64,000 bases of DNA from Paenibacillus thalictri (GCF_004307995.1 NZ_SIRE01000029.1:62001-126000); one strand, 5' to 3'; counted from the first letter of the stretch, positions 32,492 to 42,534 are shown. The notes: generated from the sequence alone by a model not told the origin. Numbers and translations: made by a program.

Positions 32492-33865
32492 TTATATCCG
32501 GCTATAAAGGTCTTGCAGCAGCTCTTCCACCCACAATTCCTGATGGAGCTTGACGCCTTTGTCCAGCATGACACATGCGAGATTTGCGTCCCAACCATAC
32601 TGGCATTCCCGCAATCGAGACCTTTCAGCTTCGGTTAACGGTATTCCTTTGTGCACATATTGAAGAAACAGCTGCTTATCCATACGCCAAGCTCGAAAAG
32701 CTTGCGGATAACGAAGCTGCAGGTTTTGGGCAATGCTGAGCCCGGCAGGGTCCAGATCCCCCGCATAGGATAATGTGACGCGCTCACGGCTTAACAATGC
32801 ATCCAGCAGCTTAACCACTGCTGTAACGGGCTGACCGTTCCCGCAAATAATGACAGGGGCTGCGGCATCTGCTTGACACTCCTCATGCTTCCGAACGTCG
32901 GCATCTATAAGCTCGGCAAAAACGGATGGGTTCTCTACCATGTAAATATGCGTATAACGCATTCGTTCAAGCCGCTCCGCAGGCAGCCGCTCTACTTGTC
33001 TGAGCGTCAGCACACATTCTTCGCGTATTCCAAACAACTCCGGCGCATAAAACATAACTTGGGAAGAAAGATCGTCGTCAGCCACGCCTCCCCGCCGATA
33101 CCCTTCGCGGATCAGATAAGCCTGCGGGCTGCTATCATCGGATATTGCAGCCAGTTCGGAGTCGCCCTCGCCTTCTTCCGAAAACCCGGCGGCGGGATGC
33201 TGGCCGTAAATGGCCGCGAGGCTCCACCAGAACAAACGTCCTAGTGGATTCTTCAAGTCCAGCGCATGCGCATCGCCGGTTATGTTTGCCGCCAAAACAG
33301 AAAGCCGGATCGGTGCGTTTTCTTTTCCCGCTGCTATCCGATTCAATGCCTTCAAACAATGGCTAAGACACCATCGAGCCTCTTGCGGCGACTTGGCAAA
33401 CACATTTTTTAACGTTCGGGAACCAAGCGAGTTCTCTGCGATCAGCCCCTGTACCCATTTCATGATCCGGTGTTCGACTTCATCCGTTCCATGCGCATCT
33501 TCAACAGCCAATTGAACGCATTCTTTCCATAAAGCGCTCATTTGCGCGGCGTGCTCCCGGCGCGTTAGCACCGGCTCTCCATGCAGCAGCTTCAGCAGCT
33601 CCGATACTGTAAGCTCGAAACGGCTGCTCTTGAGCAGCCGCTCGAACTTTTTCAGAGAATACCGCTTCGTCTCCCCTTTTACCGGAGCACTGTAGGTTCC
33701 GTAGAAGCTATCGAGGGTATGACGTTCCGTATCGCTAATATTCGCAAGCGTCACATACCCTCTCGCTCCATCCTTGGAGGCCATATACTGCCGCTGCAGC
33801 TGCTTTAGAAACCGCTCAAATCCCGGCTGTCCAAAGTAAACGCGAATTGCCGCCTCTTCCCCCAC
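32492..33865 (-). CDS. jetD: Wadjet system nuclease subunit JetD (TIGR02679 type)
   Basis: 457-aa subunit predicted to cleave circular DNA extruded by the JetABC complex. The C-terminal DUF2399/Toprim-like domain shows the metal-binding acidic residues: MVENPSVF (Glu) near 310 and YAGDLDPAGL (DxD) near 365. The N-terminal part, FLKQLQRQYMASKDGARGYV, matches the family entry helix. GTG 33865 is the start, 2 nt after the jetC stop. Last gene of the four-gene operon. The identification rests on the operon as well as the Toprim motifs. Confidence 0.88.
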   Translation of the reverse strand: MGEEAAIRVYFGQPGFERFLKQLQRQYMASKDGARGYVTLANISDTERHTLDSFYGTYSAPVKGETKRYSLKKFERLLKSSRFELTVSELLKLLHGEPVLTRREHAAQMSALWKECVQLAVEDAHGTDEVEHRIMKWVQGLIAENSLGSRTLKNVFAKSPQEARWCLSHCLKALNRIAAGKENAPIRLSVLAANITGDAHALDLKNPLGRLFWWSLAAIYGQHPAAGFSEEGEGDSELAAISDDSSPQAYLIREGYRRGGVADDDLSSQVMFYAPELFGIREECVLTLRQVERLPAERLERMRYTHIYMVENPSVFAELIDADVRKHEECQADAAAPVIICGNGQPVTAVVKLLDALLSRERVTLSYAGDLDPAGLSIAQNLQLRYPQAFRAWRMDKQLFLQYVHKGIPLTEAERSRLRECQYGWDANLACVMLDKGVKLHQELWVEELLQDLYSRI

Positions 33866-33867
33866 CT

Positions 33868-36800
33868 CTATTCATCTCCCCCACGATCGGCCACCGGCTC
33901 CAAGCGCCGGCCGTTCCAGCGATAGCGGAGCACCGTCACATAACTGGCGTCTTTCGGTCTGTAAATTTCACAAATGCTCAGCTTCGGCACGGTGTCGTAG
34001 CATCCCCACAACACTTGGGATGTCATCATGTAGTCAAATTCCATTTCCGTCAGCAGACCGAACAGGTCGCGAATATTTTCGTCATCAACACCGGCGAACG
34101 CTTCGTCCAGCGAAATAATTTTGGGCGCATCTGGGCTCGCATCCGCATAACGCGAATAGGTTGCCGCAAACAGCGGAATGTACATCGACATCGCCTTCTC
34201 GCCGCCGCTCAGCACATTGAACCGCGGATCGGTCAATTCGCGGTATTGCGCCTCATCGCCTTTTTTATACCTCAGCGAAAATTGAAACCATGAACGATAA
34301 TCAAGCATCTCGTAAATATGCTTGCGCAGCGCCTCCCTTTCTTCAGCCGCTCCTTGCTTGGCCCATTGAACACGGGAACGAAAATGCCCGATAAGCCGCT
34401 CCACCTCATCGTCGCGGAGCAAATGCGCATCCCGGCGGAGCAGTTCCACCAGCTCGTCGCTATTTAATTCGGACTCCGATTGCGCCGCTTTGGGAAGCCA
34501 TTGCAATTGAAGCTTCAACCCGCTTGACGTATCCCGTTCCGCCATCAGCTTGTTCATCGTTTTGAGCCACAGCTCGGCACGTTGGATGCGCTGGCGAATC
34601 GACTTGCCGACGCTCCGCAAAATAATTTCCTCAAACAATTCCCGGTCCTTCTCGCTCAGCAGATTCTCCTGCTCTGTCAAAATAACGGCCATTTCCGCAA
34701 GCAAGGCGCTCGGCTTCTGGGGCCGAGTCCGATCCCGCATGGAAAGCAGTGTAATTCTCCCCGTTTCGCTAATGTCGGCTTCCAGAACATATTCGGCCAG
34801 CAAATGCTTGGAGGCGTTGTACTGATCCTGCAGCACGCCGCTCAGCCGTTCCTTATTCGAACGGGAAACGTTCGGTTCAAGCTCTGTCACAATGGACTTG
34901 CATGCCGCAAGCCATTCCTCGGCGGCCTCGCCTTCCAGCTCCCGACCCGCAGTTTCAGGAACAAGCCGCAATTGCCATTCCGCGACAAATTGCCGCTTTC
35001 TCCGCCCCAGATGCTCATCGATGTCGCGTTCTCGTTCGGCCAGTCCCGATTGTCGATCGCGCAGCACCGCGATGCGCGAAGCCACATCCGTGAACTCATG
35101 GGCCAGGTTGTCGCGCGCCTTCGCCAATTCCTGACGGCGTTCCTTTAGGCCGCTGATCCGCCCGTATACATCGCTGATCCCCAGCTCGTCCATCAGCTTG
35201 CGAAGCTGATCGGCCTTCACCCGAAGGGCATATCGCTTATCGAGCAGTTCATCCCGCAGTTCCTCTTCCATCTCGGCAAATTCCGCTTGCGTTTGGGCCT
35301 CCGCCTCATTCCGCTTCACTTCCTGGCTGCACTGCCTGTATTCCCGCCAATCCGAGTTCAGCCGGGAAATACCCTCCATATAACTTCCGACCGTCCGGAC
35401 CGCCTCCTGGAGATCGCGCAGCGTTTTAAGCCGGGACCATTTGGAAGTCATGGTGATAAACGCTTGCTTTAATTCGCTCCATAGCTGCTGTTTGGCGCGA
35501 AGCTGTCCAGCCAGCTTGCTCTCCTGCTCCATAAGCAAGCGAAAACGCGTCGCAGCCTCATGTTGCTCTATCCAGGCCCTTCGCAGCACCCGATGCGATT
35601 CTTCTTGTATCGGAAAACGGGCAAACTCCTGCCGCAGGTTATCCATAACGCCTTCCAACTCGGCGATCCGTAGACGCAATTCATCCATGCCGCCCTCACA
35701 CCGGGTCAGCTCTTGATTCAATCGGGCGATTTCGGCAAGCTTATACTGATTCCTCGCTTCCTTGCCGATATATTGTGCCTGGTGTGCAGCGGAGTTCACC
35801 TTTCCAACCATGGCGCCGAACTGATAATAGTCGCTCCCGACAACGGACACCGCCTGATCTTGCGACGACGTAAGCGGCTCGAATCCTTCGTCCCAGGCAA
35901 ATGAACGCAGCGCGACTTCCACATGCCGCTCGGACAATCCCGATTCCGCCGAAGGCATCGGCTTCAAAACGTCAGCAAGCGTATACCCCCATTCCATGGG
36001 CTGCGGGTTAATCCATACCTCCTCATCCGATTCGGAAAGAGTGCCGATTTGACCGTCAGGCCGGATCCAAGCGTCAAGCAGCCCACTGTTCAGAAGTGTG
36101 AGTTCGATGCTTGCCCGCTGTTTTTGTCCAATATGAGCGTGAAATTCGCACACTTCATAGAGCGGCGCCCCCTGCCCCTCCGTGTATCCGCAACGCGTCT
36201 GGATACGCGACGAACTGCGCGCAGGCTCCGGTTCGCGAGCCTGCTCCCAAGCCAGCTTCTCTGCGCGTAGAATGTTCCATTCTTCTTTGAGCTGCTTGAC
36301 CTGCTGCTCCAATTCCAGCTTGATCGACAGGCGTTCCTGCCGGTTGCGGTCGGCCTCGCTTCGCACCGGTTCAAGCACCGCTTCTATGCTCTGTTGCTCA
36401 TAAGACAATGCGCTGCTTGCTGCGAACATAGCTTGGATGGCCGCTTCGCCAAGCTGCAAATGTTGCAGTGATTGCTTCCACGTCAGCAGCCCTTCTTTCC
36501 AGGCATACAAAGCGGAATCGGACGCGTCCTCCGCTCCCCGCATCGTTTGCTCAGCCTGATCACGTTCAGAACGCATCGCGCCAAGCTGCTTGTCATATTC
36601 GGCCACCAGTTGTGCCGCCTCCCGCTCCTGCTCGGCCAGCCGGATCGCTTCTTCGATCGCGCTGCGATGCGCTTCCGCATCCCGCCGCCAAGCAGGCAGA
36701 AACGTCGTCTCATCCGGAGGTTCGGGACTCCAATATCTTGCGTATACACCATGATGATCAAACTCCATGACCTCGGCTAAAACTTCAAGCTCTTCAAGTC

Positions 36801-38010
36801 CCTCCTGCTGCTGCTCAAGCAGCTCGGACTGCAGCTTCCGGGCTTTAACCGCCGCAAGCTCCGCCGCCTCGCTTCCGCGCAGTGCCGCCGTCAACCGCTT
36901 CTGGGCCTGATCGGTATAATGCTCCGTGTCCTTAAGCTGCTGCTCCGTTTGCTCCAATTCATGCTGCTTCTCCATCACCTCGCTGCGGTCCAGCAGCTCA
37001 AGCTCTGTGTCCACCGCAACCGCCTGCTCCTGATGTTCGGCCTGCGCCGCTTCAATATCCGTTTTTTTCTTGATAGCTCGTTGCAATTCCTCAGACATTG
37101 CGAAGATCTGCCTCTTTACTTCCTCTTGCTCGGCATTGGCCGAAAGCAGTTGATCTCCGCTTTGGTAAAGCAAATAGCGGTTATATTGCTCGTAGCTGCG
37201 GTTGAGCTTCTCAAGTTCGATCCGGTGCAATCGGAGCTCTTCCAACCGGTCCGCCAACTGATCCATATCCTCCATCACTTCCGACAGCGGACGAAGCTCC
37301 TCTTCGTGCAGCGGCGGCAGCGCCCGCACCAAAATCTCATAGATTGAGGTCGGCTTGACATCCTTGGACAGCTTTGGACTGCGCAGTTGTATGAGCAGAT
37401 TCAGCAGATCAATATAAGCTTCCTTGTCATGGAACCCGAACAAAGCACGGTTCACGAGGTCGCGGTAACCCCTTTGTTCCTGAACGACTTGTCCGCCGGC
37501 TCCTATTTGTTCTTCCAGACCTTTGCGGTCCAGCGGAAATTTCCCATGACCCTCCTGCAGTATGACGCGATCGTAAAGCCAGAAATCATGATTGACACGC
37601 CGGCCATCCTCCAGCACAAATCCCCAGAAGCCTACCTGGGCCGCCCCTCGCCTTGCCCGCAAGCCGATGCCTATCGTTTTATATATGTTTTTGACCGGAT
37701 GCAAAAATTCCAGCCACAGGTATCCGGTGCGATCCGTATGCTCCTCCTTGTCTCCAAGCAAATAGTATTCGATTTTCCGATCCTTCGAACCGAAAGGATC
37801 AAGACGATTCGGATGCTTATCCCCGTCCAGAACAAGCGGAATAAAACTTTGCATGGTCACGGATTTGCCTGCGCCATTCGTCCCGCGCAGCACAAGCCGT
37901 CCGTCCTCCAACATAAATTCTTCATCCTCATAGAACCAAAAATTAAGGATGCCCGCCCGGTTCATCTGCCAGCGGTCGCGGTTCTTTTCTACTACAGCCG
38001 CCTCCATCAT
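33868..38010 (-). CDS. jetC: Wadjet SMC-like ATPase JetC (TIGR02680 type)
   Basis: 1380-aa motor subunit related to MukB/MksB. Head domain halves: Walker A GTNGAGKS at 43-50, ABC signature LSGGEKAMSMY near 1268 and Walker B IISLDEAFAGVD near 1298. Between them lie long coiled coils (about 230-460, 560-600, 780-1020) and a hinge-like globular region around 620-760. It extrudes DNA loops in studied Wadjet complexes. It starts 5 nt after jetB and is of full family length, with no frameshift. Confidence 0.93.
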   Translation of the reverse strand: MMEAAVVEKNRDRWQMNRAGILNFWFYEDEEFMLEDGRLVLRGTNGAGKSVTMQSFIPLVLDGDKHPNRLDPFGSKDRKIEYYLLGDKEEHTDRTGYLWLEFLHPVKNIYKTIGIGLRARRGAAQVGFWGFVLEDGRRVNHDFWLYDRVILQEGHGKFPLDRKGLEEQIGAGGQVVQEQRGYRDLVNRALFGFHDKEAYIDLLNLLIQLRSPKLSKDVKPTSIYEILVRALPPLHEEELRPLSEVMEDMDQLADRLEELRLHRIELEKLNRSYEQYNRYLLYQSGDQLLSANAEQEEVKRQIFAMSEELQRAIKKKTDIEAAQAEHQEQAVAVDTELELLDRSEVMEKQHELEQTEQQLKDTEHYTDQAQKRLTAALRGSEAAELAAVKARKLQSELLEQQQEGLEELEVLAEVMEFDHHGVYARYWSPEPPDETTFLPAWRRDAEAHRSAIEEAIRLAEQEREAAQLVAEYDKQLGAMRSERDQAEQTMRGAEDASDSALYAWKEGLLTWKQSLQHLQLGEAAIQAMFAASSALSYEQQSIEAVLEPVRSEADRNRQERLSIKLELEQQVKQLKEEWNILRAEKLAWEQAREPEPARSSSRIQTRCGYTEGQGAPLYEVCEFHAHIGQKQRASIELTLLNSGLLDAWIRPDGQIGTLSESDEEVWINPQPMEWGYTLADVLKPMPSAESGLSERHVEVALRSFAWDEGFEPLTSSQDQAVSVVGSDYYQFGAMVGKVNSAAHQAQYIGKEARNQYKLAEIARLNQELTRCEGGMDELRLRIAELEGVMDNLRQEFARFPIQEESHRVLRRAWIEQHEAATRFRLLMEQESKLAGQLRAKQQLWSELKQAFITMTSKWSRLKTLRDLQEAVRTVGSYMEGISRLNSDWREYRQCSQEVKRNEAEAQTQAEFAEMEEELRDELLDKRYALRVKADQLRKLMDELGISDVYGRISGLKERRQELAKARDNLAHEFTDVASRIAVLRDRQSGLAERERDIDEHLGRRKRQFVAEWQLRLVPETAGRELEGEAAEEWLAACKSIVTELEPNVSRSNKERLSGVLQDQYNASKHLLAEYVLEADISETGRITLLSMRDRTRPQKPSALLAEMAVILTEQENLLSEKDRELFEEIILRSVGKSIRQRIQRAELWLKTMNKLMAERDTSSGLKLQLQWLPKAAQSESELNSDELVELLRRDAHLLRDDEVERLIGHFRSRVQWAKQGAAEEREALRKHIYEMLDYRSWFQFSLRYKKGDEAQYRELTDPRFNVLSGGEKAMSMYIPLFAATYSRYADASPDAPKIISLDEAFAGVDDENIRDLFGLLTEMEFDYMMTSQVLWGCYDTVPKLSICEIYRPKDASYVTVLRYRWNGRRLEPVADRGGDE

Positions 38011-38015
38011 ACGGT

Positions 38016-39254
38016 TTAGTCCTCTCCTTCATCCCATGAATAATCTGCGCTCCACCTGGAGACAACAGCGGATACGATGAACCGTTGACCGCCTTCTCCT
38101 TCTTCCCTCCAATGCCCCAAACTCCAATCCTGCATGTGCGTCGTCAGCGCATTCGCAAGCTCGCCCAAGCTCATTTCCCGGTGCTCCTTGCCCCAATACT
38201 CCCCATATTTCTGTTTGAGCAGGTATAACATTCCTTCAACGTCCGTCTGAGTTAATTCCACTGTGCCTTGTTCCGATACATACCAATCGCGGCTGCCCAG
38301 CCTTTTCCGCAGCTCCCCTGCGAAGAGTAGCACAAGATCCGAAATGCCCGAAGGCGTGGGGAACAAGCTACATTCACCGCTTAGCTCCGGATGGAAAAAG
38401 AAAAGCCCCTCCCTGTAACGGCTTCCCTCCATGCCAAACATAAACTGCATCTGGTCCATCAGCGTACGCCGCTGGGTCTGAACATAATACAATTCATCAG
38501 GGCTCCACTCGCGGTCAGCGACCGCAGGCTCCAACAATAAACGCCGGTAAATGCGGTGACGGCGCTTTCGCAGCTCACCGTCGACCGTCGCCGGATAGAC
38601 GACCTGTTCATTGAAATCTTCCAGCCGTTCATAAGCCTTTAGTTCTCTCGGGAAAAAACGCAATACGTATCTTGCGGACGGCGAGCATTCGTAGAGCACA
38701 TTCTTCGAACGGCTGTCATGCGCCCAGTCCGATTCCTCTCCGTCAATGTGCCGAAGAACGCCGAGCTGCCTTAGCTTCTTTAGCGCCCGAACCATGGAGA
38801 GACGATGCTGATAGTTCTCCCAGTCCATCGCAAGGCCCGATGTGACAAGCTGTTCGCTGACCTGCTCCACGATTTCTGTCAGCACAAACTGATCCAGCTC
38901 CGTCTTCGATTCCAAAAACCATAACGAGTAGGCAAACAAAGCATAGTCCCTCGGCTCCCGAAATTCCGAGAAACCCATCCAAGACGCCGCGACGACCGGC
39001 GCTTTATCCAGTTTGGCGATCGTACGCGTCAGAATAAGCGAAAATCCGGTGAACTCGGCAAACCAGTCCCGCAACTCTGTATATTGATCCCGAATCGCAT
39101 AAAACAAATCAGGGTCTTCCTCTTTTGTAACCCAATGCCGATTGAGCAAGGCATGCGCGCAAGTACGCCTCCGTTCATTCCAGTGCTCGGCATCCGCTTT
39201 TCGATTCGCGCGCATCCGCCGAAGCGCATAAGATGTCGTTCCTCCTCTAGCCAT
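38016..39254 (-). CDS. jetB: Wadjet KITE-type subunit JetB (TIGR02678 type)
   Basis: 412-aa winged-helix accessory subunit (MukE-like role). Recognisable family features are ALLNRHWVTKEEDPDLFYAI near 45-65, the hydrophobic block REPRDYALFAYSLWFLE at about 98-115 and WAHDSRSKNVLYECSPSARY in the middle. It overlaps jetA by 8 nt and is followed by jetC at 5 nt. Assigned from operon order plus similarity to the TIGR02678/DUF2398 pattern. Confidence 0.88.
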   Translation of the reverse strand: MARGGTTSYALRRMRANRKADAEHWNERRRTCAHALLNRHWVTKEEDPDLFYAIRDQYTELRDWFAEFTGFSLILTRTIAKLDKAPVVAASWMGFSEFREPRDYALFAYSLWFLESKTELDQFVLTEIVEQVSEQLVTSGLAMDWENYQHRLSMVRALKKLRQLGVLRHIDGEESDWAHDSRSKNVLYECSPSARYVLRFFPRELKAYERLEDFNEQVVYPATVDGELRKRRHRIYRRLLLEPAVADREWSPDELYYVQTQRRTLMDQMQFMFGMEGSRYREGLFFFHPELSGECSLFPTPSGISDLVLLFAGELRKRLGSRDWYVSEQGTVELTQTDVEGMLYLLKQKYGEYWGKEHREMSLGELANALTTHMQDWSLGHWREEGEGGQRFIVSAVVSRWSADYSWDEGED

Positions 39255-40755
39255 GGAGCGTTTCGCCTCCCGCTACTTCAATCGTATAGTTCCGCATCGT
39301 CAAGCTGCCGTCTTCGCTGTGGAGCACAGCATCTTGCGTCTCTTCGCTTGGGATCGACAAGGAGATTCGATACCCGTCAGCGGTTACGAAAGATCTTGAT
39401 GCCGAAGCCGTACACCGTCCAATCCACTGCATCAGCCGCATCCGTTCTTTCGTTTTTAACCTCGGCAATCCGGCTATCTGAATTTCGCCCCATTTTTGCA
39501 TTTTTTCGACGAAAGCCCTCTCCTCTTCCAGCTGCAGCAGCAAGTGCTCGCGATAGGCCTCGCGTTTGTCCGAATGACTCCGCATCGGCTCCGAAGCCGA
39601 TCGGCCGGACCTTTTGCGGCTGCGCGTCCGTATGAGGCGAATATTAGGCGGTTCGTCCCAAGTTGAAGCATCCGTCCGCTCTGTACTGCGTTCGTCTTCC
39701 CCTTGAAGATGCCGGCTTGGAAACAGGCCGAACACATAAGCCGCAAGCCGGTGCGCTTCATTGAGGTTATTGATCCAAGCGAATCTGCGCCCAAGCTCCT
39801 CCAAATCTCCCCTCCTGCTTACGCCGCCACGCCGCCGTTCCTGCAGACGAACCGCGCTTCGAACAACTTTCGCAATGGCTTCTTTGGTCGCTCTTTCGAG
39901 CAGCGTCAGCTCGCTAAACTGCTGCTCGTCGCCGACAAACCACCGTTTCAGATTATTCCAGCCCTGCTGCAGCTCCAGCCACAGTTCTTCCGACGATTTC
40001 CCTTCTTCCAGCCTCGGTTTGGCGAGTTCGTCCGCCAGCACTTTCTCCAGATAATAATCCCTTAAACCGGCTCCGATCTGCTGCAGTTGACCTTCAATTC
40101 TGTAAGCGCTGCGTTGCAGGGCCTTTACAAAATGCTGCAAGTAGTTGACCAGGTTGTCTTTTAATGCAAGAAACCCTTCCGTTGCCATCATTTCTTCTGC
40201 CTGAATGGAGTGAATGCTGGCGATGAAATCCGCGGCGTTCTCATGCATCGTCTTAAATGCCTCATAAAGCTTCTCCCAAATTTGCAGCGCCTTCCCCGGT
40301 TCAAAATCCATTGACCGGCTTCGAATCTCATGGACACAACCTGCAATCGTGTCAAAGTACGTCGTTTCCAAGGAACCGCCGTATCCCTTCACCTTCTCCA
40401 AAGACTCCAGCATCCGTTCAATTTCGATGGCATATGGCGTGAGCAAATACTGGCTTTTCTTCCTCATGTATTCTTCCACTGACAGCGCGCGTCCCCCGTC
40501 ATGGCGAGAGGCCAGATTGCCCCATCCCTTCAAGCTTTCCAAATCGGAAATGCATTGTTCCTGCGTATAGCCCTCCAGAACCCCCCAAGCCTCAATTCCC
40601 TCGTAAATTTCTTCCGGCCGCAGCCAATACTTCAATCGCTGATATTCCATATAGATAAATTTCATAATTGCGCGGTAACGGGCTACATTAATTGCAGTTA
40701 AATAACTGAGCTCCGGCACTGCTCGCAGCCCTGCCGGGGTTATAATCGGGTCCAA
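39247..40755 (-). CDS. jetA: Wadjet kleisin-like subunit JetA (TIGR02677 type)
   Basis: 502-aa subunit expected to bridge the JetC heads (MukF-like). The N-terminus, ELSYLTAINVARYRAIMKFI followed by EYQRLKYWLRPEEIY, is the DUF2397 winged-helix signature; helical middle and a Ser/Arg-rich linker follow. The open frame reaches TTG 40773, but the ribosome site AAGGAGG then falls inside the coding part, so TTG 40755 (8 nt after it) was chosen. First gene of the operon; a short intergenic gap separates it from the upstream unknown gene. Confidence 0.88.
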   Translation of the reverse strand: MDPIITPAGLRAVPELSYLTAINVARYRAIMKFIYMEYQRLKYWLRPEEIYEGIEAWGVLEGYTQEQCISDLESLKGWGNLASRHDGGRALSVEEYMRKKSQYLLTPYAIEIERMLESLEKVKGYGGSLETTYFDTIAGCVHEIRSRSMDFEPGKALQIWEKLYEAFKTMHENAADFIASIHSIQAEEMMATEGFLALKDNLVNYLQHFVKALQRSAYRIEGQLQQIGAGLRDYYLEKVLADELAKPRLEEGKSSEELWLELQQGWNNLKRWFVGDEQQFSELTLLERATKEAIAKVVRSAVRLQERRRGGVSRRGDLEELGRRFAWINNLNEAHRLAAYVFGLFPSRHLQGEDERSTERTDASTWDEPPNIRLIRTRSRKRSGRSASEPMRSHSDKREAYREHLLLQLEEERAFVEKMQKWGEIQIAGLPRLKTKERMRLMQWIGRCTASASRSFVTADGYRISLSIPSEETQDAVLHSEDGSLTMRNYTIEVAGGETLHG

Positions 40756-40821
40756 GTTATACGCCTCCTTCAACCCTTATAGTTTAACAGATATGTGATT
40801 AGGTGAGAAAACCTTTAAAAT

Positions 40822-41412
40822 TTACCTACGTCCTTTTTTAGCTTGTTCAGCAAGTCTTCTTGCAGTTTGGAGCACCCGTTCCCGAGGTGCGAGGAAAGAA
40901 TCTGGATACGATAATTCAATGGTAGTCCCCTTCATCAGATCCCAATATGTGACCATTTCAGCTTCTGGAAGTGAGGCGCCCACTACAAACGATTCTACAA
41001 GTGTTTTAAAAATCGGCAACCATTTTTCGGCATCATCCAATTTCCCGTATTCCATGAAAATAAATCTTTTCTCTTTTGCTGCAAAACAAAACGAAAAAGG
41101 AATGTACACTTCAGCTTTCCCTAAAGCCTCTTTCGGTAAAATAATTCGATTATTCAACCATTGCAGTTCATCAAAAAGCTCTTCTCCATAGTGCTGTTCA
41201 GCAAGTTCATAAAATTTGCGAAGAAAGCCTTTCGTCAAAGAAAGTGCATACTGCTGGGAGGCGTAACGATGATATCCCTCCCAATCATGCGTTTCAAATA
41301 TTCTTTCCAACTGTTTTCCAGCCTCAATAATAGCCCTTGCAAAATGCGCTTTTCCTTGACCTGCTCCTCCATAATATGCACGGTAAAAATGGTAAAGAGA
41401 TGGACACTTCAC
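40822..41412 (-). CDS. Hypothetical protein upstream of the Wadjet operon
   Basis: 196-aa protein I do not recognise. It is soluble, mixed helical, rich in aromatic residues, with blocks such as FYRAYYGGAGQGKAHFARAI, WEGYHRYASQQYALSLTKGF and EKWLPIFKTLVESFVVGASL. No catalytic motif was seen. GTG 41412 follows GAGGAGGAG. It is in the same direction as jetA and ends 66 nt before it, so it may share the transcript; whether it belongs to the defence system is unknown. Confidence 0.65.
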   Translation of the reverse strand: MKCPSLYHFYRAYYGGAGQGKAHFARAIIEAGKQLERIFETHDWEGYHRYASQQYALSLTKGFLRKFYELAEQHYGEELFDELQWLNNRIILPKEALGKAEVYIPFSFCFAAKEKRFIFMEYGKLDDAEKWLPIFKTLVESFVVGASLPEAEMVTYWDLMKGTTIELSYPDSFLAPRERVLQTARRLAEQAKKGRR

Positions 41413-41519
41413 AGCACGTCTCTCCTCCTCGCAGCTTAAAAACTTGTCATTGATATAAGATTAGCCACAGAACGGATAGTTTTTCAACTGCAGTCATGTC
41501 CTGCCGTAAAATTAATAAC

Positions 41520-42534
41520 AGTTAATGATTGATCTGATTGCATAGAAACAGATGTTCTTGTATAATTTTATTGAATAGTAAGCCCAAAGGGCTGCAGTGA
41601 GGTGTAACTTTTATGAGACCCCAAGTTGAAACAAACTACTCTCAGATGAATAAGCACCAGAGTGACCCACGTCAAGAGTTACTGACAGAAGCGCACCAGC
41701 TCCTCCATTTGGATTGTGAGTCCATCAGACGAGAACGGTTTATAAAAGGAGTGTTTTGTCCTCACTGCATGCAAGAAACCGGGAAAATGGTTTGTAGCTA
41801 TGTTCGCTTTGGACTTGTAAACGGTACCCATTGGCAGCGATATCGTTGTCGGCAATGTAAACGTGTATTTAGCGATCTAACTCGTACGCTTTTTCATCGC
41901 AGCCGCAACATTCAAAAATGGCCGTTATTCATTCAATATGTTATGGTCGAAAAGCTTCCGGCCAAACAAATTGCAGCCAAACTGGAGCTACATATCAATA
42001 CGATTTATACGTGGAATAAGAAGCTTTCGGCATTCTTCGCACTTTACCTACCAAACAAACAATTCCAACAGTCAGACCAAAGTTCTCATGACAGCGCAAC
42101 CATCACGGTTAGCCTTACAGATAAGGGAAACACCCTGCGGCAAAAAAGTCAGTTTCCTGAGAGTTCCGATGATGCGGAGAGCAATTCTACAGTTACTATT
42201 CCAGTAACAATAGCTGTTAACCGAGAAAACCCAAGTCATATCCTCTTCACAATCCATCAAGACACTGGAAGCAATGTTGCCTTGAAAGCTGCTCCCTCAC
42301 AAACGGAAGCCTTAACAAAGGTAATACAGGAATTTCGAGCATATAATTCCAAAAAACGCGGGATTGCTTTCCGAAATCTCTTTATGCATTTGACCTTTTT
42401 TCGCATGTTAAAACTTATGGAAGCCATAAATCCTGTTATTATGCCTTATGAATTGTTCAAACTTTGCCTCGATAAGGATCGTTTATCACGATCCAATAGG
42501 CTATTAAAAAGATTAATATAATCAATCATTAACT
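41520..42534 (+). mobile_element. IS-like unit with 14-bp perfect inverted ends
   Basis: AGTTAATGATTGAT (41520-41533) and ATCAATCATTAACT (42521-42534) are perfect inverted copies bracketing a single transposase-like gene; the right copy begins at the gene's own stop codon. Total length about 1015 bp. No clear target-site duplication is seen, so it may be old or the arms may have another role. Confidence 0.55.
41613..42521 (+). CDS. IS1/IS1595-like zinc-ribbon transposase homologue, catalytic part degenerate
   Basis: 302-aa protein. N-terminus: zinc ribbon with C49/C52 (CPHC) and C79/C82 (CRQC), followed by KRVFSDLTRTLFHRSRNIQK and an HTH (AKQIAAKLELHINTIYTWNK at about 120-140). This layout is that of IS1595/IS1-type transposases. 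The expected DDE/DDED core is not evident: residues 150-230 are Ser/Thr-rich, and the end FRNLFMHLTFFRMLKLMEAI lacks the last acidic residue. GAGGTG precedes the ATG. It may be a decayed transposase or a domesticated DNA-binding protein. Confidence 0.65.
   Translation: MRPQVETNYSQMNKHQSDPRQELLTEAHQLLHLDCESIRRERFIKGVFCPHCMQETGKMVCSYVRFGLVNGTHWQRYRCRQCKRVFSDLTRTLFHRSRNIQKWPLFIQYVMVEKLPAKQIAAKLELHINTIYTWNKKLSAFFALYLPNKQFQQSDQSSHDSATITVSLTDKGNTLRQKSQFPESSDDAESNSTVTIPVTIAVNRENPSHILFTIHQDTGSNVALKAAPSQTEALTKVIQEFRAYNSKKRGIAFRNLFMHLTFFRMLKLMEAINPVIMPYELFKLCLDKDRLSRSNRLLKRLI

Noticed and set aside
33847..38019. Several plus-strand frames over jetC
   Set aside because: All lie opposite a 1380-codon SMC gene with intact motifs; Leu/Arg-rich artefacts.
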